64,000 nucleotides of DNA, from the NCBI RefSeq assembly GCF_002843355.2, contig NZ_PJAI02000009.1:62001-126000 (forward strand), given 5' to 3'. The notes beneath the pieces are model-generated. The model was not told where the DNA came from. It saw nothing but the letters and a program-made list of their open reading frames with translations, and did not search any database. The stretch is from Colwellia echini. Its GTDB lineage: Bacteria > Pseudomonadota > Gammaproteobacteria > Enterobacterales > Alteromonadaceae. The position numbers and the translations under genes are program-made. Positions within the stretch are counted from its first letter, which is position 1. Each line of letters begins with the position of its first letter. Positions 38,205 through 48,003 of this stretch are shown one piece after another.

Positions 38205-40424
38205 ATGTCTTTTGAAGCAGATGAAGAAATTTTACAGGACTTTTTAGTCGAAGCGGGTGAAATATTAGAATCGCTTTCAGAAGAGCTCGTTGAACTCGAA
38301 AATGATGTAGATAATGCGGAATTATTAAATTCTATTTTCCGTGGTTTTCATACAGTTAAAGGTGGAGCGGGTTTCTTAGCTTTAGGTCACTTGGTTGACG
38401 TATGTCATGGTGCTGAAAATATTTTTGATTTATTACGCACTGGTAAACGTTCAGTTAATGCTGAACTTATGGATACTATTCTATCAGCATTAGATACCGT
38501 AAATGGTATGTTTGTATTAGTGCAGAATAAAGAAGAACTAGAGCCTGCTGACCCTAATTTACTTGCAGAACTTGCTCGTTTAAGTAAACCTGAAGGAGCA
38601 AGTCCAGCTGCTAATGTTGCAGCGGTTGAAAATGTTGAACAAGCAATAGAAAATGTTGAAGATGAGTTTGATTATATTTTTGATGAAGTTAACAATGATG
38701 TAAACTCAAATGATGAAATGAGTGAAGATGACTTTGAAAAACTACTTGATGAACTTCATGGCACTTCCAGCGTATCAACTACAGCTAATGAACCAAATGT
38801 AACACCTGATATTTCATCAACATCAATTGCTGATAGTTCTAGTGATGAAATTTCAGACGATGAATTTGAATCTTTATTAGACGAATTACATGGTCAGGGC
38901 GCTTTTTCTGCAGATGCAACAGCTTCAACAGATAGTAGTCAGTCTATGTCAAGTGATGAGATTGATGATTTAGAATTTGAAAAACTTTTGGATGAACTAC
39001 ATGGTAAAGGTAATGCGCCTAAAGCAGGCGATACTCCATCACCTGGTCATACAGCTATAGATTCAACTGCTAGTAATAATGAGATTCCGGCTAATACTCC
39101 ACCGCCGCAAGCGAATGCTACTCCAAAATCTGTTGCGCCAAGAGCCGTGCCAACTCAAGAAAAACCAGTCCAGCAAAAAACTAGTGCAGCAAAAGAAAGT
39201 GTTAAAAAGCAGGCTGCTCCTGCAGCACCACAAGCCGAAACGACAGTTCGAGTTGATACTAAACGCCTAGACCAAATAATGAACATGGTTGGTGAATTGG
39301 TTTTAGTTAGAAACCGACTGACCAGTTTAGGTTTAGTTTCAGATGATGAAGATCTAAGTAAAGCGGTAACTAATTTAGACTCAGTAACCACAGACCTTCA
39401 AGGTGCTGTTATGCAAACTCGCATGCAGCCAATTAAAAAAGTTTTTGGTCGTTTTCCTCGCGTTGTACGTGACTTAGCACGTAGTCTACAAAAAGAGATA
39501 TCTTTAATTTTAGAAGGCGAAGAGACCGATTTAGACAAAAACTTAGTTGAAGCGCTTGCAGATCCGCTAGTGCATTTAGTTAGAAACTCTGTCGATCACG
39601 GAATAGAATCTCCAGATGTACGTGAAGCTATGGGTAAACCTCGCGAAGGAACCGTGCTGCTATCAGCCTCACAAGAAGGCGATCATATTCTATTAACCAT
39701 CAAAGATGATGGTGCAGGTATGGATGCCGAAAAATTAAAAAATATAGCTATTGACCGTGGTGTATTAGACGCAGAATCTGCAGCTAGAATGTCTGATAAA
39801 GAAGCCTATAGCCTTATTTTTGCTCCAGGTTTCTCAACCAAAACTGAAATCTCAGAAGTATCAGGTCGTGGTGTGGGAATGGATGTGGTTAAAACCAAAA
39901 TCACTCAACTTAACGGTACCGTTAACATAGATTCTGAATTAGGTGTTGGCACAATACTTGAGATAAAAGTCCCGTTAACATTAGCTATTTTGCCAACATT
40001 AATGGTTGTTGTCGGTAAACAAACCTTTGCTTTACCTCTTGCTGCAGTGAATGAAATATTCCATTTAGATTTATCCAATACAAATAGTGTTGATGGTCAA
40101 TTAACTATTATTGTTAGAGAAAAAGCAATACCACTGTTTTATTTAGACCAATGGTTAATTCGTGGTCATGTTAAAAAATCTCATGAGAAAGGCCACGTAG
40201 TTATAGTACAATTAGGTAATCAGCAAATTGGGTTTGTGGTTGATAGTTTAATTGGTCAAGAAGAAGTGGTTATTAAACCGCTTGATCGGTTACTACATGG
40301 TACACCAGGAATGGCGGGAGCTACAATTACTAGTGATGGCGGAATAGCTCTTATTTTAGATATAGCTAACTTACTGAAATTTTATGCTAAAAAGTCACCA
40401 GTAAATAAAAAGCTACGCAGTTAG
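38205..40424 (+). CDS. cheA: Chemotaxis histidine kinase CheA with three-copy LID-type linker
   Basis: The 739-aa kinase has P1 (about 1-105) with the phosphorylated H49 in FHTVKGGAGF. From about 345 are P3 (TVRVDTKRLDQIMNMVGEL), the P4 ATPase (HLVRNSVDHGIE, DDGAGMD, GRGVGMDVV) and the P5 CheW-like domain to the end. No clear P2 CheY-binding domain lies between. Instead, the acidic and Pro/Ala-rich linker has three copies of a motif ending in LLDELHG at residues 172-186, 216-230 and 253-267. In vibrios the equivalent linker region (LID) binds ParP, and a parP-like gene lies downstream here. Confidence 0.95.
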   Translation: MSFEADEEILQDFLVEAGEILESLSEELVELENDVDNAELLNSIFRGFHTVKGGAGFLALGHLVDVCHGAENIFDLLRTGKRSVNAELMDTILSALDTVNGMFVLVQNKEELEPADPNLLAELARLSKPEGASPAANVAAVENVEQAIENVEDEFDYIFDEVNNDVNSNDEMSEDDFEKLLDELHGTSSVSTTANEPNVTPDISSTSIADSSSDEISDDEFESLLDELHGQGAFSADATASTDSSQSMSSDEIDDLEFEKLLDELHGKGNAPKAGDTPSPGHTAIDSTASNNEIPANTPPPQANATPKSVAPRAVPTQEKPVQQKTSAAKESVKKQAAPAAPQAETTVRVDTKRLDQIMNMVGELVLVRNRLTSLGLVSDDEDLSKAVTNLDSVTTDLQGAVMQTRMQPIKKVFGRFPRVVRDLARSLQKEISLILEGEETDLDKNLVEALADPLVHLVRNSVDHGIESPDVREAMGKPREGTVLLSASQEGDHILLTIKDDGAGMDAEKLKNIAIDRGVLDAESAARMSDKEAYSLIFAPGFSTKTEISEVSGRGVGMDVVKTKITQLNGTVNIDSELGVGTILEIKVPLTLAILPTLMVVVGKQTFALPLAAVNEIFHLDLSNTNSVDGQLTIIVREKAIPLFYLDQWLIRGHVKKSHEKGHVVIVQLGNQQIGFVVDSLIGQEEVVIKPLDRLLHGTPGMAGATITSDGGIALILDIANLLKFYAKKSPVNKKLRS

Positions 40425-40562
40425 TGATGATTTAAAGATAATTAACGTAAATAAATCACATTTAGGGTTAATTTTCATCGGTAGTTTATTTTAGCCATAA
40501 ATATTTTATGGCGGAATGTCATTATTATTACGCGTTAATTATAACGTTATCAGAGAGGTTAA

Positions 40563-41690
40563 ATGACCTACAAGGTACTTGTTGTCGATGATTCGAGCTT
40601 TTTTAGACGCCGTGTCACAGATATTTTAAATAAAGATCCTCAATTAGAAGTAATTGACGTTGCTATTAACGGTCAAGAAGCGGTTGATAAAGCAATCTCA
40701 TTAAAGCCTGACGTTATTACTATGGATATTGAAATGCCTGTGCTTAATGGCATTGATGCTGTAAAACAAATTATGGCGAAGTTTCCAACGTCAATATTAA
40801 TGTTTTCATCTTTAACGCATCAAGGGGCTAAAGCAACAATAGAAGCACTTGAAGCGGGCGCCTTAGATTTTTTACCTAAAAAGTTTAGTGATATTGCAAA
40901 AGACAGTGATGAAGCCGGTAGTTTATTACGCCAACGCGTGGTTGAGATAGCACGAAAATCTGGTTTTAGTCGCTCGAGAGCTTCAGCTACAATTAAACCA
41001 AGCACTGTGCAACCAACAAGAGAAAGAACTAGCACAGTTATCTCCTCAACAACGCCAAGAACATCAGTACCCGCTCGCGCTAATAAACCTATTACCCGTA
41101 GTTCAGGTAAAGAATACAAGTTAATGGCGATTGGTACCTCTACAGGAGGGCCTGTAGCGTTACAAAAAATATTAATTAACCTCGATCAAAACTTCCCATT
41201 GCCTATTATTATTGTTCAGCATATGCCTGCTGCTTTTACCGCTGCCTTTGCCAGTAGACTTAATAATATGTGTAAAATAACGATAAAAGAAGCGGCTGAT
41301 GGTGATGTATTAAAACCGGGTCATGCTTATTTAGCTCCAGGGGGGCGACAAATGATAATTACTGGCAGTGAAAATGCCGGCAAAATTAAAATACTAGATG
41401 ATGATTCGCCTAAGATTACCTTTAAGCCAAGTGTCGATATTAGTTTTGGCTCAGCGGCAAAAGCATATGGCGGTAAAGTACTTGGCATCATATTAACAGG
41501 TATGGGCTCTGACGGAAAAGAAGGCTCTAGAATGTTAAAAGCTAAGGGCGCTACTATTTGGTCTCAGGATGAAGAGTCTTGTGTTGTATACGGTATGCCT
41601 CAAGCTATTGATAAAGCAGGCTTGTCTGATTCATCAATACCGTTAGATATGATTTCAACCTCTATTATGAAGGAAGTTGTCTGTGGATAA
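40563..41690 (+). CDS. cheB: Chemotaxis methylesterase CheB
   Basis: A CheA-activated enzyme that removes methyl groups from chemoreceptors. The 375-aa protein has an N-terminal receiver (D9/D10, phosphorylation site D55 in ITMDIEMPV). After a Ser/Thr/Arg-rich linker, the C-terminal methylesterase has the catalytic Ser in [13 protein letters not shown], His in [15 protein letters not shown] and Asp in LTGMGSDG. It overlaps the following motor gene by 8 bases. No cheR is seen in this window. Confidence 0.95.
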   Translation: MTYKVLVVDDSSFFRRRVTDILNKDPQLEVIDVAINGQEAVDKAISLKPDVITMDIEMPVLNGIDAVKQIMAKFPTSILMFSSLTHQGAKATIEALEAGALDFLPKKFSDIAKDSDEAGSLLRQRVVEIARKSGFSRSRASATIKPSTVQPTRERTSTVISSTTPRTSVPARANKPITRSSGKEYKLMAIGTSTGGPVALQKILINLDQNFPLPIIIVQHMPAAFTAAFASRLNNMCKITIKEAADGDVLKPGHAYLAPGGRQMIITGSENAGKIKILDDDSPKITFKPSVDISFGSAAKAYGGKVLGIILTGMGSDGKEGSRMLKAKGATIWSQDEESCVVYGMPQAIDKAGLSDSSIPLDMISTSIMKEVVCG

Positions 41691-42429
41691 ATTGAGTGTT
41701 GCTGGATTATTAATTGCTATTTTAGCGATTTATGTTGGCTTTAGCCTTGATGGCGGGCATCTTTCAGCATTATTTGAATTACCTGCTTTTATTATTGTGT
41801 TTGGTGGCACTGTCGGTGCGATAATGTTGCAATCATCAATAGTTCAATTTCGTCATGCGCTTTCGTTATTAAGTTGGATCTTTTATCCACCGCGATATGA
41901 TATGGAACGAGGTATTACAGAAATTATAACTTGGGCTACTAAGGCTAGAGAATCAGGTTATCTCGCACTAGAAGATACCGCTTTAGAAATTGAAGATACT
42001 TTTACGCAAAAAGGTTTAAATTTACTAGTTGATGGCGCAGAACTTGAAAACCTACGTACCTCACTAGAGTTAGACTTAGAGCTTTATCGTGAGCATAATT
42101 TACGTTCAGCAAATATTTATGAAGCCATGGGCGGCTATAGCCCTACAATTGGTATTTTAGGCGCTGTATTAGGTTTAATACACGCGATGAGTAATTTAAC
42201 AGACCCTGCTTTATTAGGACAGGGCATTGCAACCGCTTTTATAGCCACAATTTACGGTGTTGGTTTTGCAAATCTACTTTATTTACCTGTAGCGAATAAA
42301 ATTCGTACTATAGTTCATCAACAAACCATGTATCGAGAAATGGTATGCGAAGGGCTAGTCTCTATTGCTAATGGTGAAAACCCGCATGCGATTGAAAACA
42401 AATTATCGGCATTTAGGTTAGTACAATGA
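41683..42429 (+). CDS. Flagellar motor stator protein, MotA/MotC family
   Basis: An ion-channel stator subunit of 248 aa with four membrane helices: [36 protein letters not shown], and the conserved pair around [21 protein letters not shown] and [20 protein letters not shown]. The cytoplasmic loop holds the charged residues that touch FliG. Position after cheB matches MotC of Pseudomonas. The start is GTG at 41683, with AAGGAAG upstream, inside the end of cheB. Ion type (H+ or Na+) cannot be told safely. Confidence 0.9.
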   Translation: MDKLSVAGLLIAILAIYVGFSLDGGHLSALFELPAFIIVFGGTVGAIMLQSSIVQFRHALSLLSWIFYPPRYDMERGITEIITWATKARESGYLALEDTALEIEDTFTQKGLNLLVDGAELENLRTSLELDLELYREHNLRSANIYEAMGGYSPTIGILGAVLGLIHAMSNLTDPALLGQGIATAFIATIYGVGFANLLYLPVANKIRTIVHQQTMYREMVCEGLVSIANGENPHAIENKLSAFRLVQ

Positions 42430-43406
42430 ACCGTTTGCGTAGGAGAAGAGATACCAGTGAGCATGAAAATGTTCACCGATGGTTAGTTTCTTACGCCGAT
42501 TACATGACCTTAATGTTTGCTTTGTTCGTTGTTTTATATGCAATGGCCATGGTTAATGAAAATCCTTTTGCAAGTATCACTGAGTCTTTTGGTCGGGTAT
42601 TTCAAGCGGAAACTGAAAAACCGAAAAACCGTGGTCATGGCGACAGTATTTTAATGGTAAACACAAGTAAAACGAATAAAAAACTCTATGGTAATGGGGT
42701 GTTAGAAGTTGCGGGTCCTGAATTGCTGGATGATGAAAAAAGCTTATCTAATATTTCAGATGCTCAAGTAGGAAGCAATTTATCCTCGTTAGAAGAGGCG
42801 TTACATACCGCACTATATGATTTAGTTGAGTCTGGTTATGCTCAATTACAAATTGATGGTGATTGGTTAGAGATTGAACTGAATAGTGGTTTACTTTTTC
42901 CAAGTGGCTCGGCTTCGGCTACTAATTCAGCTGAGAATATCTTAGGCGTGATTTACGACGTGATTGGTCAAAGCACTAATTTTATTCGTATTCGAGGCTA
43001 TACCGATAACGAAACAATAAATAATGAGATATTTGCCTCTAATTGGGAGTTATCAGTATTTCGAGCAACAGCCATTTTACATGTTTTAGAAACGTTAGGT
43101 TTAAATCCAGCGCGCATGGCTATTGAAGGGTATGGTCAATATTACCCTAATGCCGATAACTCGACCGCAGAAGGAAGAGCTAAAAATAGAAAAGTCGTGG
43201 TCGCCATTTCAAAATACGGACTAGAAAAACAGAATTTGATTAAACCGCAAACGATTGACTTAAAAAGTGTAGAGTCAATTAATACGATAAAATCAGAAGT
43301 TAAATCAAGGTCTGAGAATGAAGCGCCTGAAAGTACGGATAAAATAAAAGTTATTCGCTTAGAAAATGGTGGTATACGAATCACAACTCGATCAGAAGAT
43401 GAGTAA
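42426..43406 (+). CDS. Flagellar motor stator protein, MotB/MotD family
   Basis: The partner stator subunit, 326 aa. The single membrane helix carries the essential ion-binding aspartate in SYADYMTLMFALFVVLYAMAM. The periplasmic OmpA-like peptidoglycan-binding domain has IRIRGYTDNE, ANWELSVFRATAI-type residues (seen here as SNWELSVFRATAILHVLE) and GYGQYYPNADNSTAEGRAKN. A 50-residue charged tail ends the protein. It overlaps the upstream gene by 4 bases (ATGA), so the two are made together. Confidence 0.92.
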   Translation: MNRLRRRRDTSEHENVHRWLVSYADYMTLMFALFVVLYAMAMVNENPFASITESFGRVFQAETEKPKNRGHGDSILMVNTSKTNKKLYGNGVLEVAGPELLDDEKSLSNISDAQVGSNLSSLEEALHTALYDLVESGYAQLQIDGDWLEIELNSGLLFPSGSASATNSAENILGVIYDVIGQSTNFIRIRGYTDNETINNEIFASNWELSVFRATAILHVLETLGLNPARMAIEGYGQYYPNADNSTAEGRAKNRKVVVAISKYGLEKQNLIKPQTIDLKSVESINTIKSEVKSRSENEAPESTDKIKVIRLENGGIRITTRSEDE

Positions 43407-43421
43407 TACTAGCTCTATTAA

Positions 43422-43581
43422 TACTAAATGAATTAAAGAATGGATCAAAATTCAATGAGGATAAATAGTCAAGTTCAAGGCGCGTGATTGAGTAATAGCT
43501 GACTATTGAAGTTGAGCGCAACGCAGAAATTGATTATTTAGACCATTTGAAGGTGATTGATTTATTATTTCAATTAGCATA
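43422..43581 (+). repeat. 160-bp MITE-like repeat, copy 1
   Basis: This 160-base stretch is nearly identical to 51502-51661. Shared blocks include CAAGTTCAAGGCGCG and TTGATTATTTAGACCATTTG. Its ends are imperfect inverted repeats (ATACTAAATGAATTAA and the complement of the last 20 bases). It lies just after the motB-like gene and has no coding capacity. It fits a small non-autonomous mobile element or a REP-like intergenic repeat. Confidence 0.8.
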
Positions 43582-43940
43582 ATTAGCAGGTTTATTTTAT
43601 ACGTAGGAAAAATGACCAAATACAATACATTTATTTGATTAACTAGTTGTTATAATTACCAAATAAATATTGAAGTAGTTAGATCTTTTAACAAGTAGAA
43701 ATGAGCACATACTTAATGGATCAGTATAAACAATATATACGGAACATTTTGGTGTTAATAATCATTGTTTAGTCAGTGTAAGTTTATAAGTATACGGCCA
43801 GTGTAAAGGTAAAAAATTACAGGCAGGTAAAGCGTAATCCTTTTTAAATAATGGATGAAGTTAACTTATTGCAAATAAATTTAAATAGATTAAGTTAACT
43901 AAACTTAACTTATCTAAATTTAACTAAGTGAGTAGTACTC
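43582..43940. other. AT-rich leader before parC with repeated AGTTAACT boxes
   Basis: No gene is seen in this 359-base gap. The last 80 bases hold a cluster of related short repeats: AAGTTAACTT (43858-43867), TAAGTTAACT (43891-43900), AACTTAACTT (43903-43911) and ATTTAACTA (about 43917-43925). They could be operator sites for the downstream ParA-like protein or part of its leader. A weak sigma-28-like GTAAGTTT-N11-GCC element is at 43778. Confidence 0.35.
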
Positions 43941-44714
43941 TTGATAGTGTGGACTGTAGCAAATCAAAAAGGTGGTGTTGGTAAAACCACAACAACTATT
44001 TCTCTTGCGGGAATACTTGCAGAGCAAGGACATAGGGTATTATTAGTTGATACCGATCCACATGCATCACTCAGTTATTATTTTGGCATAGAATCTGAAG
44101 ATCTTGATCTAAGTGTATATGAACTTTTTAGTCAAGTATCGTCAAGAGAGCAGATATTACAAACCCTTTGTCCAACTCAGTATCCGAATATCGATATTTT
44201 ACCAGCCACGATGGGGCTTGCCACATTAGATCGCTCTATGGGCGCTAAAGGCGGTATGGGATTAGTGCTTAAAAAGGCAGTACAAAAAGTAGTTGATTGT
44301 TACGATTATGTTCTAATTGATTGCCCGCCTGTTTTGGGGGTATTAATGGTTAATGCATTAGCCGCAGCAGATAGAATAATTATTCCAGTGCAAACAGAGT
44401 TTTTAGCGCTTAAAGGTTTAGACCGTATGATAAAAACAATGGAAATTATGCAAGGTGAACAAATTGAAAAATTTCAATTCACTATTGTGCCTACTATGTT
44501 TGATAAAAGAACTACGGCCTCTATTTTAGCATTTAAAAAGCTACAAGAAGTGTATTCTAATAAAATATGGCCAGGTGTTGTTCCCGTTGATACAAACTTG
44601 AGAAATGCTAGCTCAGCACAGCGGGTTCCATCAGATTACGCACCTAACTCTCGTGGCACTTTAGCGTATAAAAGCTTATTGAATTTTTTAAATAAACAAA
44701 TAGTGAAAAAGTAA
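43941..44714 (+). CDS. parC: ParC, ParA-like ATPase for polar chemotaxis arrays
   Basis: A ParA/Soj-family ATPase of 257 aa. The deviant Walker A KGGVGKTT is at residues 10-17. DTDPHASLSYYFG, DCPPVLGVLMVNAL and VQTEFLALKGLDRM follow. In vibrios and relatives the protein in this exact position (after the cheB and motor genes, before a CheW-like gene) is ParC, which places chemosensory arrays at the cell pole. The likely start is TTG, giving IVWTVANQKGG as in the family; GTG two codons later is an alternative. A role in chromosome segregation is unlikely here, because no parB is adjacent. Confidence 0.88.
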   Translation: MIVWTVANQKGGVGKTTTTISLAGILAEQGHRVLLVDTDPHASLSYYFGIESEDLDLSVYELFSQVSSREQILQTLCPTQYPNIDILPATMGLATLDRSMGAKGGMGLVLKKAVQKVVDCYDYVLIDCPPVLGVLMVNALAAADRIIIPVQTEFLALKGLDRMIKTMEIMQGEQIEKFQFTIVPTMFDKRTTASILAFKKLQEVYSNKIWPGVVPVDTNLRNASSAQRVPSDYAPNSRGTLAYKSLLNFLNKQIVKK

Positions 44715-44730
44715 TGGGGTTGTACGTTAA

Positions 44731-45561
44731 ATGAGTAAATCGTTAACCGCTAGTAAAAATGTGATGAAAACTTATTTGTCAGAGTTGTTAACAGACCCTG
44801 ATCTTGAGTTAGCACAACAGCGTGATGTTAAACCTAAATTTAACAAGCCACTAGCACATAAAGAAAATAAATCATTAGAAAAACTATTAAAAACAGTTAG
44901 TGAGCCTAAGCAGTTAACACCGCTAAAAAGTGATGCTTCAATCGCAGCTTTAGAAGTTAAAGTAGAAGTTACTGAAAGAAGACAAGAGCTAAGTCATAAA
45001 GTAAAAAACGATCTTGACGCTACAATTCTAACTAAACTTGAGAATTTACCCTCTCAGGTAAATGACAGTATTGATGAACTTTCAAAGTTAAAAGAAAAGA
45101 GTTATCGTCAAGGTGATTTTCAAGCCATGTATTTTGATGTGGCGGGTTTAATCATTGCCGTGCCGTTAATTGAGTTGGGTGGTATTCATAAAGCTGATAA
45201 AACAACTAGTTTAATGGGAAAACCTGACTGGTTTAAAGGCGTAATGCTGCATCGTGATGAAAAAATTAACGTGGTAGACACTGCCTTATGGGTCATGCCA
45301 GAAAAATGTGACGAAACATTAAAAAGTTCGCTAAACTATCAATATATTATCATGCTTAATGATAGTAATTGGGGTTTACTTGCGGAGAATTTAGTTGATA
45401 CTGTTGTACTATCTCAAGATCAAGTTAAATGGTTAGATACTAGTAGCAAACGACCGTGGTTAGCGGGTTTAGTCAAAGAAAAAATGTGTGCCTTACTTGA
45501 TGTAAGTGCTTTGATTGAATTGCTTGATAAAGGAAGCGATATTTATACCAGCGTCACCTGA
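44731..45561 (+). CDS. parP: ParP, CheW-like array-localisation protein
   Basis: The 276-aa protein has a CheW-like C-terminal domain from about residue 130 (YFDVAGLIIAVPLIELGGIH onward to the end). The N-terminal half is hydrophilic and helical. In vibrios such a protein, ParP, binds ParC through its N-terminal part and CheA and receptors through the CheW-like part. It starts 16 bases after parC. The call is by context and domain; residue-level evidence for CheA binding is not available. Confidence 0.82.
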   Translation: MSKSLTASKNVMKTYLSELLTDPDLELAQQRDVKPKFNKPLAHKENKSLEKLLKTVSEPKQLTPLKSDASIAALEVKVEVTERRQELSHKVKNDLDATILTKLENLPSQVNDSIDELSKLKEKSYRQGDFQAMYFDVAGLIIAVPLIELGGIHKADKTTSLMGKPDWFKGVMLHRDEKINVVDTALWVMPEKCDETLKSSLNYQYIIMLNDSNWGLLAENLVDTVVLSQDQVKWLDTSSKRPWLAGLVKEKMCALLDVSALIELLDKGSDIYTSVT

Positions 45562-45835
45562 AGATAATTGTCTCAGGAAGACTGAGTAATTTATAACCAC
45601 AGCATGTTTTATTAAAGGGGGCTTCTTTAAAAATAGATGTAAAGCAGGGGGGACTCAGACTTTCCCAATGCTAGATTTAGAAACACGCTATACGACGTTT
45701 TTAATATCAGTTGAATCCTAGATCTTCAGTAGAGTGGGTATATCAATAACAGTAAATTATCCCTGTCTGGGTTAAATTAGACTAAACTAATAAGCATAGA
45801 CAGTTTAAAAGTAAGTAATTTTAGAGGCGAATAAT

Positions 45836-46330
45836 ATGTCTAATATAAGACGCAGTACCAGCGATAAAACTGAAGTGAATGATGAAGTGTTACAGTGGGT
45901 TACCTTTAAGTTAGAAAATGAAACTTACGGTATTAACGTTATGCAAGTTCAAGAGGTTTTACGCTACAGTGAAATAGCCCCAGTACCAGGAGCACCCCTT
46001 TATGTGTTAGGTATTCTTAACTTGCGTGGTAATGTTGTTACCGTGATTGATACACGATCTCGCTTTGGTCTTGAACCTTGTGATATTACAGATAACACAC
46101 GTGTTGTTGTTATAGAATCAGAAAAACAAGTGATTGGTATTTTGGTTGATAGCGTTGCTGAAGTGGTTTATTTGAAATCATCAGAAATAGATATAGCTCC
46201 TAATGTAGGTAACGAAGAAAGTGCTCAGTTTATTCAAGGTGTATCAAATAGAGATGGCGAACTACTTATCCTCGTTGATTTAGATAAATTATTGTCAGAT
46301 GATGAGTGGGATGAATTAAAACAGTTTTAA
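45836..46330 (+). CDS. cheW: Chemotaxis coupling protein CheW
   Basis: CheW links receptors to CheA. The 164-aa protein is a single CheW domain: WVTFKLENETYGINVMQVQE, then ILNLRGNVVTVIDTRSRFGL, and GILVDSVAEVVYLKSSEID. An arginine in LNLRGNV is the usual receptor-contact residue. The preceding 274 bases hold no gene. A terminator follows. Confidence 0.94.
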   Translation: MSNIRRSTSDKTEVNDEVLQWVTFKLENETYGINVMQVQEVLRYSEIAPVPGAPLYVLGILNLRGNVVTVIDTRSRFGLEPCDITDNTRVVVIESEKQVIGILVDSVAEVVYLKSSEIDIAPNVGNEESAQFIQGVSNRDGELLILVDLDKLLSDDEWDELKQF

Positions 46331-46360
46331 TAAGATTTTTATTTAAACTGATATTTATTT

Positions 46361-46385
46361 AAAGTCTGTATTTACAGGCTTTTTC
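46361..46385 (+). terminator. Rho-independent terminator after cheW
   Basis: AAAGTCTGT pairs with ACAGGCTTT (one G-U pair) around a 4-base loop and is followed by a short T-run. It lies 30 bases after the cheW stop and would separate it from the DUF2802 gene. Confidence 0.75.
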
Positions 46386-46425
46386 ATTTTAGAAATACAG
46401 CGTTTTATTAAGGCACATAGTACCA

Positions 46426-46896
46426 ATGTCATTATTAGCAGGTCCAATTATTGCGATTTCAGCGTTATTTTTAGTGCTATTAAGTAGTACTATTTTCTTT
46501 ATTTCGTTGAAGAATTATAAACAGAAATTGGTCTTGTTAGATGTCCAAGTGCAAAGTACATCATTTTTAATTAATGAATTACAAGGAATTAATAACAAAA
46601 CTCAACAGCAATTAGATATATTGAAAGCTGCATTTGACCAAGAAACCACTGAAAATAATCAAGTAACTAAACAATTAGAGCTACGTATTAAAAATCTTCA
46701 ACAAAAAATGGTTGAACAAGAGCAACGCTTAACTCAATGGCAAGAAAATCAAGGGCAAGATAAGTTCTATAATCGAGCTTTCAAACTTGCAGCTAAAGGT
46801 GCTGATGTTGACGAAATAATGAGTGAGTGTGAACTACCTCGAGCTGAAGTTGAAATGTTATTGTCTGTTTATCAACAGCGTAATCGTTCGCAATAA
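46426..46896 (+). CDS. DUF2802 membrane-anchored coiled-coil protein
   Basis: A 156-aa protein with one N-terminal membrane helix (about 4-27, AGPIIAISALFLVLLSSTIF). A long coiled coil rich in Q, E, L and K spans about 28-110. A short C-terminal domain has FKLAAKGADVDEIMSECELP and RAEVEMLLSVYQQ, which is the DUF2802 signature and looks like a small helix-turn-helix. It follows cheW in many polar-flagellum bacteria. Its function is not known to me; a motility-related role is inferred from the constant position. Confidence 0.82.
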   Translation: MSLLAGPIIAISALFLVLLSSTIFFISLKNYKQKLVLLDVQVQSTSFLINELQGINNKTQQQLDILKAAFDQETTENNQVTKQLELRIKNLQQKMVEQEQRLTQWQENQGQDKFYNRAFKLAAKGADVDEIMSECELPRAEVEMLLSVYQQRNRSQ

Positions 46897-47042
46897 TCAC
46901 CTATTAGCAGTGTGATTATGTGAATGTAGGAAATACAAATAAGACTGTTTTAAATTAAATCCTTATTCACCCTAATATTCATTCCATGTTAGACTGCCTC
47001 GTTTTTAAATATATTCTTTATATAGGCAAGGATAAAGGCCCA

Positions 47043-47828
47043 GTGAACTCCGCCATAACTTCCATTTCTAAATTATTACTCCTTACGATTATTCTAACAT
47101 TATCAGCATGTTCTTCTACCGCTGATCAACAACAGAATAGTAATGGAAAAATTACTACCTCAGGTGATCCTAGAGATCCTTTAGAGGTGATCAATAGACC
47201 TTTTTGGATTTTTACTTGGGATTACGTAGATAAGTACATTGCTAAACCCGCATCACAAGTTTATACCGCTTATACACCGCCTTTTTTACGGTCTGGTTTG
47301 TACAATATGGCCTTAAACTTAAATGAGCCCTCCAGTATTATTAATAATATATTGCAATTAAAATTTACCGATGCCGCTAAAAGCACTGGCAGATTTGTAC
47401 TTAATAGTACTATTGGTTTATTTGGGTTTTATGACCCCGCGAGTGATTTTGACTGGTCAGTTGAACAAGAAGAGTTTGGTGAGGTATTAGGCGTATATGG
47501 TGTTCCTGATGGTGCTTACCTTGTAATTCCAGGTTTAGGGCCTAGTTCAGTAAGAGAAGAGGTTGGGGATTATGTTGATGGTCTATATTGGCCGATGGCA
47601 GTCATCGATTTTTGGCCTAATATGGTACGTTTAGGTGTTTTAGGTTTAGAAAAACGTGCGGCGGTAAGAGATCAAGAGCAATTGGTTTTAGAGTCTGCAG
47701 ATCCTTATTCATTCATTAAAAATGCTTACTTTCAAAACATGAATTATAAAGTTCATGATGGTAACCCGCCAATTATAATTGACGAAGCACAAGAAGCTGA
47801 AATAGACGCATTGCTTGATGATTTTTAG
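47043..47828 (+). CDS. mlaA: Phospholipid transport lipoprotein MlaA (VacJ)
   Basis: MlaA removes phospholipids from the outer leaflet of the outer membrane together with MlaBCDEF. In the 261-aa form the signal peptide ends in a lipobox LSAC with the lipidated cysteine at residue 22. The MlaA domain has DPLEVINRPFWIFTWDYVDK, FVLNSTIGLFGFYDPA, FGEVLGVYGVPDGAYLVIPG and GPSSVREEVGDYVD. A longer reading frame starts at 46986, but GTG at 47043, with GGATAAAGG before it, gives a proper signal peptide. No other mla genes are adjacent. Confidence 0.92.
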   Translation: MNSAITSISKLLLLTIILTLSACSSTADQQQNSNGKITTSGDPRDPLEVINRPFWIFTWDYVDKYIAKPASQVYTAYTPPFLRSGLYNMALNLNEPSSIINNILQLKFTDAAKSTGRFVLNSTIGLFGFYDPASDFDWSVEQEEFGEVLGVYGVPDGAYLVIPGLGPSSVREEVGDYVDGLYWPMAVIDFWPNMVRLGVLGLEKRAAVRDQEQLVLESADPYSFIKNAYFQNMNYKVHDGNPPIIIDEAQEAEIDALLDDF

Positions 47829-47843
47829 GGATAACTATTTTTG

Positions 47844-47879
47844 CTATTAATGCCTTGTTTAAGAGCTAGGCATTAATAG
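47844..47879. other. Perfect 12-bp stem-loop after mlaA
   Basis: CTATTAATGCCT (47844-47855) pairs with 47868-47879 across a 12-base loop, 15 bases after the mlaA stop. It is followed by A-rich rather than T-rich sequence, so it is not a standard intrinsic terminator. Confidence 0.55.
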
Positions 47880-48003
47880 TAAAATAAAAAACTGATTAGA
47901 ATTTGCTGAATAAGCGAATTTTATAATAAACGAGTACCTATGCAGGTAACAATTTGTTAGAATTGCGGCAAATTTTTTAGACACACCATATTGGAATTAT
48001 TAA

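Noticed and set aside
43778..43804. Sigma-28 promoter before parC (GTAAGTTT-N11-GCCAGTGT)
   Set aside because: Spacing is right, but the -10 box matches only about half of GCCGATAA. Too weak to claim as a feature.
43941..44714. Chromosome-partitioning ParA (soj)
   Set aside because: No parB or parS-like partner adjoins it, and gene order matches the chemotaxis ParC position exactly.
45562..45835. Riboswitch or small RNA in the G-rich stretch before cheW
   Set aside because: AGGGGG and GGGGGG blocks stand out, but no known riboswitch core or consistent pairing could be drawn.
47880..48003. FMN riboswitch before ribH
   Set aside because: None of the conserved RFN-element sequence blocks is present in the leader.
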